Source: Cyanobacteria bacterium TGS_CYA1 (GTDB lineage Bacteria > Cyanobacteriota > Vampirovibrionia > Obscuribacterales > Obscuribacteraceae). From it: a stretch of 64,000 nucleotides of DNA. The DNA is taken from assembly GCA_026129135.1 (NCBI GenBank), contig JAHCIQ010000001.1, forward strand, positions 744,001 through 808,000. The letters are read 5' to 3'. The notes beneath the pieces are model-generated. The model did no database searches and was not told the origin of the DNA. It worked only from the letters and a program-made list of their open reading frames with translations. The position numbers and the translations under genes were made by a program. Below, one piece after another: positions 31,220-40,614 of the stretch (positions are counted from its first letter, which is position 1; each line of letters starts with the position of its first letter).

Positions 31220-33079
31220 ATGCGTTGCGGCGAATGCAATCAGAGAAATTCTGTAGCAGCCGGCTCTTGCGCTTTTTGTGGACAAAAATTCGAGAAAAAA
31301 TCTCTACCTGTAAGTCTAAAAATTTCAATCGCAGCAGCTGGACTGGGGCTTATCGTCGGTGTAGGCGCAATTGCTTCAAGTTTGATGTCGACTTTTGGTC
31401 ATAGTAATGTTCCACTAAAAGCAATTGCTCAGCATATTTCGGCTGGTTCTAAGAGCCCGGAAGAAGCCCAATCTCTCAAAGTGCAATTAGAAAAAACTTT
31501 GAAAGAACAGCTCTTAACTTGCGGTAATCTGCCCTCAGGCGAACTTTTGACCAAGTTGCAGAGTCAATTACCAAATGCTGTTTTTGAAGTTTTCGTTTTC
31601 GATTTGCCCAGAGGCATGAAACTGGTCGAGGTCGACTGCGTTTTGCAATCGACTGATTTTCTCATAAGCCAGGATTCGAAAAAAGAATTGCGTGTGGATG
31701 AAGTCCGTGGACTTGGTGTATACGACGAAGGTCGCATCATCACCTCTGGAGAAGGCACCACCAAACTTATTTTGCTTGGGCACAACAACATCGAAATGAA
31801 ACAACTGCCCACAGTGAAAGTTTTCGAACAAAATGCCAAAGGCAAATTCTCTGACGTTACGGCTCAAATGGTCCCTCCAGTTTCGGGACATGGTAATGCT
31901 AAATTCATTGGCAATTTGCCTGATATCAAAGTAGAAGGAAATCTGGTGGCAGCTAGCCAGGAAGAAAAACTTTTCGTCGGAAGCCTTCCTGCCAAAGAAG
32001 TTAGCACCACGACCATACTGAGAATGAAAGACGGCAAATATGTCAAAGACCAGGACCTTGGCGGCAAAGAATTTTCAGCACTGTATGCAGTGGCGCAAGC
32101 TCTTGTATCGCCTGCATCGCTTGAAACATATAAAGGTTATTTGACCAGTGATGTAATCGACTTCATTCAGGCTCGAAACTTTAATACGATAGCGCTGCCA
32201 CCATCTTTTTCTGTAGGATCAATAGAATCAGGCAAGAAGCGACGTCGCTCGGAAAGTGGTCATAGTTATCTTTTAACCAGTATCAACGGCAGCAAATTTG
32301 CAGTGACACTTTCTGGTGGTCGCGGTGGATATGTCGCATCGAGCATTCGCAAAGCCGATGCTGAAGTGGCAAACGCACTGCCCGAGCAGAAAAGCGAGCC
32401 CAATCCAAGCGAAGTTCAATCTGTTGCTGTTACACAGCCAGAGCCGACAGTGGTTCAAGCACCAGTTGTCACACCTGCACCTGTGATTGTAGAGAAGCCG
32501 AAAAAAGAGCCGAAAGTAGAAAAGAAAGAAGATAAAGTTGAAAAGCCTGCTAAATCCGAGCGTATAAAAGAGCGCGAAGAATTGGCAGAAGCCCAATCTT
32601 CATCGGGTCAGAGCGGTGTGGCGGTGCACAATGTCAGTATGCGCACAGGTCCCAAGAGTGGACGTAGCATTGGTATTGTTCGTCGTGGCGATAACGTCAA
32701 GATTTTGGGCAAAGATGGCAGCTGGTACCGCGTTTCGGTTAATGGACAAACCGGATATGTATGGTCCGGCATGATTCGAGCAGGCAAAGGCAGTGTTCCT
32801 CAACGCGAGCCTGAAAAACCCGTAAAAGTGGCAAAAGAGAAGAAAGAATCAAAGCCAGTTAAGGAAGTCAAAGTAGCCAAGGAAAACAAAGAGACAAAAG
32901 AGTCAAAAGTTGCAAAATCCAAAGCTGAAACTAACAAATTGGTAATGCTCGAAAAAGAGAAAGAAAAAGTAGCCAAACAAAAGGCCCAGCCTACAAAATC
33001 GCAGCCTGATCGTAAGACGAGTTACGTTGATAAGAGGCCAAAAACCAACACATCTGACGAGCCTACATTTGTACCTTAA
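31220..33079 (+). CDS. Zinc-ribbon, membrane-anchored protein with bacterial SH3 domain
   Basis: The 619-residue protein begins with a zinc ribbon (Cys3, Cys6, Cys17, Cys20), then one membrane helix (about 33-55). A beta-rich extracellular region follows (about 75-370). A Pro/Val/Lys/Glu linker leads to an SH3b domain at about 465-525 (HNVSMRTGPKSGRS, YRVSVNGQTGYVW), and the tail is rich in Lys and Glu. SH3b domains bind peptidoglycan or other partners in the envelope. An AAGAGGT Shine-Dalgarno precedes the ATG. The role is unknown. Confidence 0.75.
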   Translation: MRCGECNQRNSVAAGSCAFCGQKFEKKSLPVSLKISIAAAGLGLIVGVGAIASSLMSTFGHSNVPLKAIAQHISAGSKSPEEAQSLKVQLEKTLKEQLLTCGNLPSGELLTKLQSQLPNAVFEVFVFDLPRGMKLVEVDCVLQSTDFLISQDSKKELRVDEVRGLGVYDEGRIITSGEGTTKLILLGHNNIEMKQLPTVKVFEQNAKGKFSDVTAQMVPPVSGHGNAKFIGNLPDIKVEGNLVAASQEEKLFVGSLPAKEVSTTTILRMKDGKYVKDQDLGGKEFSALYAVAQALVSPASLETYKGYLTSDVIDFIQARNFNTIALPPSFSVGSIESGKKRRRSESGHSYLLTSINGSKFAVTLSGGRGGYVASSIRKADAEVANALPEQKSEPNPSEVQSVAVTQPEPTVVQAPVVTPAPVIVEKPKKEPKVEKKEDKVEKPAKSERIKEREELAEAQSSSGQSGVAVHNVSMRTGPKSGRSIGIVRRGDNVKILGKDGSWYRVSVNGQTGYVWSGMIRAGKGSVPQREPEKPVKVAKEKKESKPVKEVKVAKENKETKESKVAKSKAETNKLVMLEKEKEKVAKQKAQPTKSQPDRKTSYVDKRPKTNTSDEPTFVP

Positions 33080-33097
33080 TCGGGCTCGTGTTATGCT
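33069..33097 (+). promoter_or_regulatory. Weak candidate promoter of tRNA-Pro
   Basis: TTGTAC and TATGCT are 17 bp apart and end 8 bp before the tRNA. Both boxes match the consensus only partly. The site overlaps the stop codon of the SH3 protein gene, so the tRNA may also be read through from it. Confidence 0.35.
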
Positions 33098-33105
33098 AAC
33101 TCAAG

Positions 33106-33179
33106 CGGGACGTAGCGCAGCTTGGTAGCGCGGTTGCTTTGGGAGCAATAGGTCGCAGGTTCAAATCCTGTCGTCCCGA
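33106..33179 (+). tRNA. tRNA-Pro (anticodon UGG)
   Basis: The cloverleaf can be folded by eye. The acceptor stem is CGGGACG/CGTCCCG, the D arm contains AGCGCAGCTTGGTAGCGC, the anticodon loop is TTTGGGA with TGG, and the T arm has TTCAAAT. No CCA is encoded. The 3' part from 33135 is the left attachment core of the genomic island, and the intact tRNA is kept at this end. Confidence 0.95.
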
Positions 33180-33180
33180 G
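33135..33180 (+). repeat. attL core (46-bp direct repeat)
   Basis: This is identical to 42793-42838. It covers the 3' half of tRNA-Pro from the anticodon stem to one base beyond the tRNA. Confidence 0.9.
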
Positions 33181-33204
33181 GTTTTCAGAAATCAGTATAA
33201 ATTT

Positions 33205-33223
33205 TGTAGAGACAGTGTAGAGG
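33205..33223 (+). promoter_or_regulatory. Candidate integrase arm sites near attL (two TGTAGAG repeats)
   Basis: TGTAGAGA at 33205 and TGTAGAGG at 33216 are 11 bp apart in the same orientation, 24 bp inside the left core. The same motif occurs three times near the right core. Confidence 0.5.
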
Positions 33224-33570
33224 ATTTAGGAAAACCGGTCTTAGATTCTTCGCGTTTTAAATCTCTTAATTCGAACTCTATTGAACTGCACTTTTGGGTT
33301 GCAGCCTATTTTCGTTTGAGAGCACCGTAAAAATAATATTAGTGTTAGTCGCTAATTGATTATTCAACTGTCACCATATTCACCACCATGAAACTAAAAA
33401 GGTTCTGAATTGGTAATTGTTATTGGATTCAACTTTTACCAAATGTACACGAAAAAGCGCATGAATAAAGGCTAGACTAAATTAGCCTGGCATGCTCTAA
33501 TGGAACTACATCGGTTTTTCAAACAGCAAAAACAAATTTCGATTGTGGCTGTTCCACGGTTGTTATTCGT

Positions 33571-34148
33571 TTGTCTGGAGTAAAATACATGATCAATTTA
33601 ACTCTCTCAGAGTCAGAATTAGCTGCTCTTTCTGGTGCATTGAACAAAGCAACGAAAGGGATCAAGACGATCACGATAGATCAACTATGGCATTTTTTTT
33701 CAATGATCACGCGAAGCCGCATACTAAGACATGGAAGAATACGGAAAGATGTTATAACAGTTACTTTCTTCAATTCAAGGAGCGGGACTTTCGTTCTTTT
33801 ACAAGGTTGGAGATACAGCAATGGCATACAATGCTCGGTGAAACGGTAGGGTGGACAACCGCTAATCGAAATGTCCAGCTTCTGTATTCAATAATCAACA
33901 AGTGTATAGAGTGGGAGCTTATTCCTGATAAAAATCCAGCTTCTAAAATTCGGAAAGCGAAGTTACAGTCTAGACCGCGTTATCTGCAGCCAGAAGAAAT
34001 ATCTCGTTTTTTTGCTGCTACCAAACTTCATTCCGAACATCACCCTGGTGCCAACTTCGAGAAGCGTGACGAAGCGTATTTGGGGAAATGCGGTTTTCGC
34101 TTATCAGCGGCGTCGCTTTCTTTAAGTCGGTTAGACAATTGGAATTAG
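33571..34148 (+). pseudogene. Truncated and frameshifted tyrosine integrase
   Basis: Two reading frames join at a run of eight T at 33693-33700. The first gives an N-terminal stretch ending TIDQLWHFF. The second continues NDHAKPHTKTWKNTERC and a core-binding SAM-like domain (NVQLLYSIINKCIEWELI, DKNPASKIRKAK, YLQPEEISRFFAATK). The sequence then loses family resemblance before the catalytic Arg and ends at 34148. The R, H-x-x-R and Tyr residues are all missing, so it is dead. It is a remnant of another integrase next to attL. Confidence 0.7.
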
Positions 34149-34699
34149 TTCAACACATTTTCAATGTTAGTAGCTACTCGTCTAAATAGTGAGATATTGC
34201 ATGTGGTATCACGTAGTACGTAAGTGAATTGTGACGGTTTTGAAATTATTTCTTTTTCTTACAATCGCGAAAAGAGTGATTTTGTGTGCGGTTTTTTTTC
34301 AGATGCAGTGGCGGAGCGCTTTTTCTATCCTTTACCCTGGTTGTCAAAATCCGACTCGAATTGTATAACGGAAATTAGGTAACCCAATTCTTTTTCGCAG
34401 AACAGCAGAAGTCGATCGTGCATATTCTATAAATTAATGTGTGTCATATCGACCAAGAGAAATCAATTCTTTTTCCTTTCGCGTAAAAATTCCTGGGAAA
34501 CTCCTGGCATCAATTCTTGGGAATCTACACGCGGGAGTGAATTTTATTTTTGAAATAGTATTTCGTTTGAATTTTTAATTCGAACGGACTGTAATTCTTT
34601 TTGGAAATCCAGGACAACTAACGTCCTTCGATTTTTTGCGATTCAACTCAGAAATTTCTGAGTTTAGATTCGAACGCAAATATTTTAGAGGTATTAATT
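34149..34699. other. A/T-rich non-coding region before the RHS locus
   Basis: About 550 bp holds no convincing gene. It contains an imperfect hairpin at about 34564-34586 (CGTTTGAAT with ATTCGAACG) and a perfect palindrome at 34645-34664. It probably carries the promoter and regulation of the RHS genes. Confidence 0.5.
34645..34664. promoter_or_regulatory. 20-bp perfect palindrome upstream of the YD-peptide gene
   Basis: AACTCAGAAATTTCTGAGTT is fully self-complementary and lies 35 bp before the ATG at 34700. No T-run follows. It is a candidate operator, or an mRNA leader hairpin controlling the RHS operon. Confidence 0.45.
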
Positions 34700-34849
34700 A
34701 TGGCTAGTGACACAGCTACTTACGAGTATTGGCCCCAAGGTTGGCTAAAGAAAATTACCTTTGCAAATGGCACAGTGATTGAATATTTTTATGACGATGC
34801 GGGCAACAGAACCTCTATCGTAACTACATGTGGTGGCGGCGGCTGCTAG
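34700..34849 (+). CDS. 49-residue single YD-repeat peptide
   Basis: An AGAGG Shine-Dalgarno 8 bp before the ATG supports real translation. The peptide contains one complete YD unit (EYWPQGWLKKITFANG, then YFYDDAGNRTSI) and ends TTCGGGGC, with two Cys flanking a Gly run. It has no signal peptide. It lies 16 bp before the ATG of the large RHS gene, so both are likely co-transcribed. It could be a free partner strand for the RHS shell, a regulator, or the decayed 3' end of an RHS gene. Its use is unknown. Confidence 0.6.
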   Translation: MASDTATYEYWPQGWLKKITFANGTVIEYFYDDAGNRTSIVTTCGGGGC

Positions 34850-34865
34850 TCTGGAGAAATTTGAA

Positions 34866-37800
34866 ATGGACGATGATAATAAAAACAGCAATCCAGGAAT
34901 GGAAAGATCCCCTGAAGAGTTAGCACAACTCATGGCTCTTCCTCCGCGTTCGAAAGGAATACATCCGTCGGAAGCGCGACGAATAATGGAGAAGCGCAAG
35001 CTTAAAGAGGTGACTTATCGTCCAGGAAAGAAAATTGATGAAGAAGAAACGGTACCCCTTGCTGCCGCAGGAATGGCAAGCAATACGGTGCAAAGTCCCG
35101 CATCAATAGTCGAATTAGCTCGTGCACTAAAGAATGATGTTGATCTGATTTTTTATCATGTTTATAACAATATCGAATACTATCCTGGGTATGGTTTACA
35201 AAAGGGAAGTTTGGGCTGTTTAATTGATGGAAATGGAAATCCATTTGACCAATGTCAGCTCTTAGTCGACCTTTTGCGAGAAGCCGGTCATACCGCAGAT
35301 TTTGTGTCTGGTGAAATCGATTTGTCGCAGAACGAAGTGAACACCTGGCTTGGAATTGATGCTGCAAGTACATGGGATGCTTATTATTTGCTGTCCGATG
35401 CGGGTGTACCTGCAAATGCCTACTGGACTGGCTCTGCCTATCGTATTGAAATATCTCACATTTGGGTGAAGGTAGATATTGGAGGAACGGATTTTGTATT
35501 TGATCCAAGTATAAAAGCATACACCGATATCGAGGGTATCGATCTTGCCGCAGCTACTCTCTATGATCAGACTGATTTGCTGACAGCAGCTGAAACGGGA
35601 GCGACAATTGATGTAAGCGGGAATTGGATGCAGGACACCAATTACGATGGCATCAAAGATAAGCTTGTTGAATATTCAATGAACCTTGTTGATTGGATCA
35701 ACACTAACAATCCTGGCGCCTCGCTTGACGAAATTATCAGCGGTAGAATTATCAATCAAATTTTTACACCTATTCGGCAAACTTCTCTTCCCTACCAGAC
35801 GGGAACTCCAACAGATTGGAACGACATACCTAACAGTTATCGAATAGTTGTAGACATTTCCAATTCCTACGGTATCTCTGAAACCTTTTATGGAGATGAG
35901 ATTTATGGTAAACGTTTGACGGTGTTCTACAATGGTTCAAATGCAGCAGTTCTTAGATTGGACGGCGCTACAGTTGCTACGGGCTCTACAGTTGCTTTAG
36001 GGACTACGGTCAATTTCACGATTTATTTTGAACATCCGTATCCGGTTACTTGGTTTGATGAATACGTATATGTGCGAACTCAAGCGGGTTATCCGACAGG
36101 TGTTGGTCCTGGAAAAATGTATTGGGTGCTTGGTATCACCTTTGGTTCTACATCGAAAGCGATGGCAGACATTCACATGCAAAATTACGAAGAAGCATTA
36201 GCTGCAGGTGGAACCGAATTTGATGAGAATGTTCTTGGCTCCCAATTAGCTTGTCTTTGGTTTACCTTTGCCGCTGAATGTGCAGTGGTACAAGATCGAC
36301 TAGAAAGAATGACTCAGAATAAAATGATGCTTCATCATTGGGCTTGTGCAGTTAATCGAGACACGGAACTGGATACATCCTATATTGACGCAACTTCGCC
36401 TCGCGTGGCTGCCAGACCGCTAGCGGGAGATTATGCTTCTCTTGCTAACTTTGTAACCGTGTGGGCAATGCATTCTAATGCCTTAGAGAGATTAGCAATT
36501 CAACAAATTACCGGCAATACAAATGGTGTAGCTGTAAATAACATTCTTGAAGTAGCAAACGCTGATGGATTGAAGATTTATAAAGGCACAGATACTAATT
36601 GGTCGTCTGATGTCTATCCAAATTTGTCTAATTATGGCGGGCTGAGTTTGAGTAGCCTGATACCACCGTATTTAAGTTATGGTTATGAAGTCTTAATTCC
36701 TGAAGAAGGACAACAGATTGTGGGAAGCCTCACTGTAAGTGGATGGGGTTTCACTAACTCTGCTGGAGGCGCTACGGGATTTTTCTCATATGCCAAAGGC
36801 GGTATGTGTCCTTGGGGCTGGGGAAGGAGATGCAAATGTAAGCCGTGTGATGAAGAAGAAGGTGATCCGGTGGGGTTGTATAGCGGATCATTCAGATTCC
36901 ATCAAACTGATATCTCCTTAGGAAGTGGACCTTACCCTTATTCGTTGAGTTTCAACACTGAGTATAATTCAAGTAATAGGTCTCAGGATGGGCCGTTAGG
37001 TCTAGGATGGAGTCACAATTGGCAACTGAGTGTATCTGCTATCAGTGAGCCTTTTAGGATGCTTGGAGGTGATTCTCCGATCGAAGCCGTTTCCAGCCTC
37101 ATCTCTTTTTTTTCCGCGCTCGATTTAGTTTCTGACGGTAGTTTTCCCATTTCGAGTTTGATTACAGCATGGTTAGCAACAAGTTGGTGGTGCGAACAAA
37201 CTACACTGTCTGTAGTATCAGCTCAAACGTGGGGAGGCATAGCGGAGTTTGTTACTCTACCTGATGGAACCTACAGATCTACTGACGGCAACGAAGGATG
37301 GCTATTAGAACTTAATACCGGTGAATACTCGATAACCAGTCCTGGTCAAGCAAAATTCAATTACAACACAGATGGAAATCTTGAAACTATAGAATATCCA
37401 TTTGGAGTAACTGTCACCTTGAGTTACTCCCTCGGAAAGCTCAGCACCATTTCAAACGGAATGGGCAGGGTCTTAACTCTCTCATATATCGGGGACAAGT
37501 TACAAGGAGTGTCAGACGGCAACGGGCGTTCTGTCGCTTACGATTTAGATGTAAATAACCAGTTAGAAAAAATTACGGACTTATTGGGCGAAGATACTAC
37601 TTTTTCATACGTGGATACAGGACTAATGGAGAGTTTTTTCTATCCTGAAAATCCGTCCGATCCCGTTGTGACGAATACATATGATGCTCTAGGACGCATT
37701 AAATCGCAACAGTTAGTAAATAGCCAAGAACAGTTTTTCTATATAGCTGGTTGGCGCACAGAGTTTGTCAATACTGCTGGTAACAGTATTATTCGTATTT

Positions 37801-40592
37801 TTGATAAAAATGCCAACAACATCAAATCTATAGATGAGGATGAAAACGCCACGATATTTCAATACGATTTCCTTAACAGAAACATTGCTACAACATATCC
37901 CGAGGGTAATTCGATTGTTGTGGCCTATGACGACAAAGACAATGTTTTAACTCGAACACAAATTCCGAAGCCTGGTTCGATGTTGGAAAATATAGTTCAA
38001 ACCTACACGTATGATGCCACATACAACAAAATGCATACAATCGAAGACGGAGAAGGAAATGTAACAACGCTAAATTACGATCCCCTGACGGGAAATTTGT
38101 TGACCGTCGAAAAACCGGAAATTGACAGCACGATTCCCACTGTCACTATGACATACAATGCGCGCGGACAAATCCTAACTATTGAGGATGAAAGGGGGAT
38201 GGTAACGGCATATGAGTATGACAGTACTTATGAGATATTAGAGAAAATCACTGTAGATGATGGTATGGGTCGTCTAAATTTGGAATCTGTTCTTGGCTAT
38301 AATGCCTGGGGCGACATTAATTCGATAACCGATCCAAGAACTAATACAACTACACTTACTTTTGACAATAAAAGACGAAGAACTGAAATTGAAACATGCT
38401 CCCCGTTCAATTACGTCATTCAATTTGAATATGACAAAAATGACAATCTCACAAATGTTCGACGGGAAACTGGTGATGTTGGTCATCCTTGGCAGGAATT
38501 TATAGCAGAGTTTGATATAGATAATCTGATACTCAGCGCAAAAGATCCTCTCAATAACGAGACAACCTACGAATATAACAATCTAAGACTTTTATGGAAA
38601 GTCACTGATCCGGAGACCAGGGTAACTGAATTTCAATACAACAGTCGCAATAAAATAGAACATGTGATTGACCCAGCTAATGTGGAACAGCAAACCTATC
38701 AATACAATTCAAATGGTTTTATTTCCGCGACAGAAGATGGAAACGAAAACACAACATCATATAGTTACGATGGGTTTGACCGATTAGACCAAATAATTTT
38801 TCCAGATGAATCGTTCGAACAACATGTTTCATACGATAAAAATAACAACCTGTTGAAGAAAAAGACCCGTGCCGGAGCTGATACAGAATTTGTATATGAT
38901 GTTTTGAACAGAATAGTTTCGAAGTCTCCATTTGGTATGCCAGTTGTAAGTTACGAATTTGATTTAACCGATAGGCTCTTGTCTGTAACTACACCAACTG
39001 AACTCGGAAATCCAGCTAGTGGTGCTTTTTTATTTGGATATGACACTGCAGGCCGTTTAATTAGCGAGGAATCACCTGATGGGAAAACCCTGAGCTACGA
39101 ATTAGACGAAAACGCTAATTTGATTAAGATTACTTTTCCTGATTCATACTTCGTTGAAAGAGTGTATGACGAAATGAATCGTCTAACGGATATAAAATTA
39201 AATGGTTCACTTACATCTGCCGCAGAGTTCAGTTACGACAAACTTTCCCGACGAACTCTGCTTTCTTTAGAAAACGGCACTGAAACTCAGTATGGTTACG
39301 AATGGAATAACGATTTATCTGCTATGAATTTTGTTTTTACAGGTTCCGCTTTAGATATTACGTATGGATTCAATAATGCTCATCAAGTTACGAGTCAAAC
39401 TGTATCAGATTCCATCTTCATGAAGCATCCCACCACCGGTGGTACCATTTCTTATGATGCTACAAATAGTCTCAATCAGTACACCTTTGTAGATGACAAA
39501 AAATTCTCATATGATAAAAATGGATGTCTCGTACGCACGGGAGAATGGCTCTTCACCTACGATACAGAGAATCATCTAGTAATTTCGAGCAAGTGCGATG
39601 GAAGTTCATATTATCAATACGATCCACTCCATCGACAAATTCAAAGGCAATCTGGATGTAGTACGAAAACGCGTTATTTATATGATGGTTGGCAAAGAGT
39701 TGTAGATTATAATGGAGTTTCGGGCTCTCTTGAAAATCGTTATATTTATGGTGAAGGTCTAGATGAAGTACTCATTAAAATTTCGAGTGCTGGAGCTAAA
39801 AGCTATTTTCATGCAGATAGGTCCAATTCTATAGTCGCCTTGACAGACGGATCAGGAGTGGTATCGGATACCTATGCATACACTCCATTCGGGGAAAATG
39901 AAAGCATGACCGGAACTAGTTTCGGGTTCACAGGACAAAGGTACGATGATGAAAGCAATCTGTACTATTTTAAGAACCGATACTACTTTCCTGAAATCGG
40001 ACGTTTTTTACAGCCGGATTTTATAATGGATTTTAATTTATATGCTTATGTAAAGAACGATCCACTCAGCTATTCAGATCCGTTTGGGCTGCAGGAACTT
40101 ATGATGGATCCTTACACCGCAGATAGAATGAGAGAATATCTGACTGATGCAAATTGCATCGGATGGGCTGGTAATTCGGGACGTTCGTATCAATATCCTC
40201 AAGGGCATGACTTACAGCCAAAAACGAATGAGAAATTGAAAGATTTTTTAGAGAGTATAGGAATGGATTGCAAGCCAATGGATCCTAAAAATCCACAGTG
40301 TAATTGTGAAAAACCGAAATGTCAGAAAATGATCTTGTCACTGACAGCTACTGGGGATCCAATGCAAATGACTGGAGGTCAATTTAGAGAAGGAGGCAAT
40401 TATGCCCATGCTCAAGGTTTTGATGCGAGCTCATACTGTGTTAAAGGCGTGTCCCATCTTTATCCTGGCTGGAGCGAAAAATATCCAAGACAGCAACCGA
40501 GGCTGGTTCCCGAAGGCGAAGACTTGCTATCATCTAAGTGGGGAGAAAACGAAAAACGTTACTGTTGCTGCCGATGCTGTAAAGACAAGTAG
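34866..40592 (+). CDS. Transglutaminase-like/RHS repeat protein with Cys-rich C-terminus
   Basis: This encodes 1908 residues from the ATG at 34866, with GGAG 9 bp before it; a GTG at 34830 would add 12. There is no signal peptide. A transglutaminase-like fold lies at about 65-215 with Cys130 (FDQCQLLVDLL), His198 (HIWVKVD) and Asp213 (FVFDPS) as a plausible triad. A four-Cys cluster at about 650-662 precedes the DUF6531-type start (GDPVGLYSGSFRF). About thirty YD repeats follow. The RHS core-associated block is at about 1690-1742 (YYFKNRYYFPEIGRF, then NDPLSYSDPFGL). The last about 166 residues are unlike the rest, hold many Cys and end YCCCRCCKDK. RHS shells enclose and release C-terminal toxins. 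No cognate immunity gene follows on the same strand. Confidence 0.85.
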   Translation: MDDDNKNSNPGMERSPEELAQLMALPPRSKGIHPSEARRIMEKRKLKEVTYRPGKKIDEEETVPLAAAGMASNTVQSPASIVELARALKNDVDLIFYHVYNNIEYYPGYGLQKGSLGCLIDGNGNPFDQCQLLVDLLREAGHTADFVSGEIDLSQNEVNTWLGIDAASTWDAYYLLSDAGVPANAYWTGSAYRIEISHIWVKVDIGGTDFVFDPSIKAYTDIEGIDLAAATLYDQTDLLTAAETGATIDVSGNWMQDTNYDGIKDKLVEYSMNLVDWINTNNPGASLDEIISGRIINQIFTPIRQTSLPYQTGTPTDWNDIPNSYRIVVDISNSYGISETFYGDEIYGKRLTVFYNGSNAAVLRLDGATVATGSTVALGTTVNFTIYFEHPYPVTWFDEYVYVRTQAGYPTGVGPGKMYWVLGITFGSTSKAMADIHMQNYEEALAAGGTEFDENVLGSQLACLWFTFAAECAVVQDRLERMTQNKMMLHHWACAVNRDTELDTSYIDATSPRVAARPLAGDYASLANFVTVWAMHSNALERLAIQQITGNTNGVAVNNILEVANADGLKIYKGTDTNWSSDVYPNLSNYGGLSLSSLIPPYLSYGYEVLIPEEGQQIVGSLTVSGWGFTNSAGGATGFFSYAKGGMCPWGWGRRCKCKPCDEEEGDPVGLYSGSFRFHQTDISLGSGPYPYSLSFNTEYNSSNRSQDGPLGLGWSHNWQLSVSAISEPFRMLGGDSPIEAVSSLISFFSALDLVSDGSFPISSLITAWLATSWWCEQTTLSVVSAQTWGGIAEFVTLPDGTYRSTDGNEGWLLELNTGEYSITSPGQAKFNYNTDGNLETIEYPFGVTVTLSYSLGKLSTISNGMGRVLTLSYIGDKLQGVSDGNGRSVAYDLDVNNQLEKITDLLGEDTTFSYVDTGLMESFFYPENPSDPVVTNTYDALGRIKSQQLVNSQEQFFYIAGWRTEFVNTAGNSIIRIFDKNANNIKSIDEDENATIFQYDFLNRNIATTYPEGNSIVVAYDDKDNVLTRTQIPKPGSMLENIVQTYTYDATYNKMHTIEDGEGNVTTLNYDPLTGNLLTVEKPEIDSTIPTVTMTYNARGQILTIEDERGMVTAYEYDSTYEILEKITVDDGMGRLNLESVLGYNAWGDINSITDPRTNTTTLTFDNKRRRTEIETCSPFNYVIQFEYDKNDNLTNVRRETGDVGHPWQEFIAEFDIDNLILSAKDPLNNETTYEYNNLRLLWKVTDPETRVTEFQYNSRNKIEHVIDPANVEQQTYQYNSNGFISATEDGNENTTSYSYDGFDRLDQIIFPDESFEQHVSYDKNNNLLKKKTRAGADTEFVYDVLNRIVSKSPFGMPVVSYEFDLTDRLLSVTTPTELGNPASGAFLFGYDTAGRLISEESPDGKTLSYELDENANLIKITFPDSYFVERVYDEMNRLTDIKLNGSLTSAAEFSYDKLSRRTLLSLENGTETQYGYEWNNDLSAMNFVFTGSALDITYGFNNAHQVTSQTVSDSIFMKHPTTGGTISYDATNSLNQYTFVDDKKFSYDKNGCLVRTGEWLFTYDTENHLVISSKCDGSSYYQYDPLHRQIQRQSGCSTKTRYLYDGWQRVVDYNGVSGSLENRYIYGEGLDEVLIKISSAGAKSYFHADRSNSIVALTDGSGVVSDTYAYTPFGENESMTGTSFGFTGQRYDDESNLYYFKNRYYFPEIGRFLQPDFIMDFNLYAYVKNDPLSYSDPFGLQELMMDPYTADRMREYLTDANCIGWAGNSGRSYQYPQGHDLQPKTNEKLKDFLESIGMDCKPMDPKNPQCNCEKPKCQKMILSLTATGDPMQMTGGQFREGGNYAHAQGFDASSYCVKGVSHLYPGWSEKYPRQQPRLVPEGEDLLSSKWGENEKRYCCCRCCKDK

Positions 40593-40614
40593 ATGACTAA
40601 TAAACACGATGTCC

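Noticed and set aside
33139..33330. Small + strand frame starting inside tRNA-Pro
   Set aside because: It overlaps the tRNA and att core and has no resemblance to a protein.
34830..34865. GTG start for the RHS gene
   Set aside because: It would begin inside the YD-peptide gene; the ATG at 34866 has a GGAG Shine-Dalgarno at a good distance.
36739..39000. Short frames on both strands inside the RHS gene
   Set aside because: They are shadows of the RHS repeats with no start signals.
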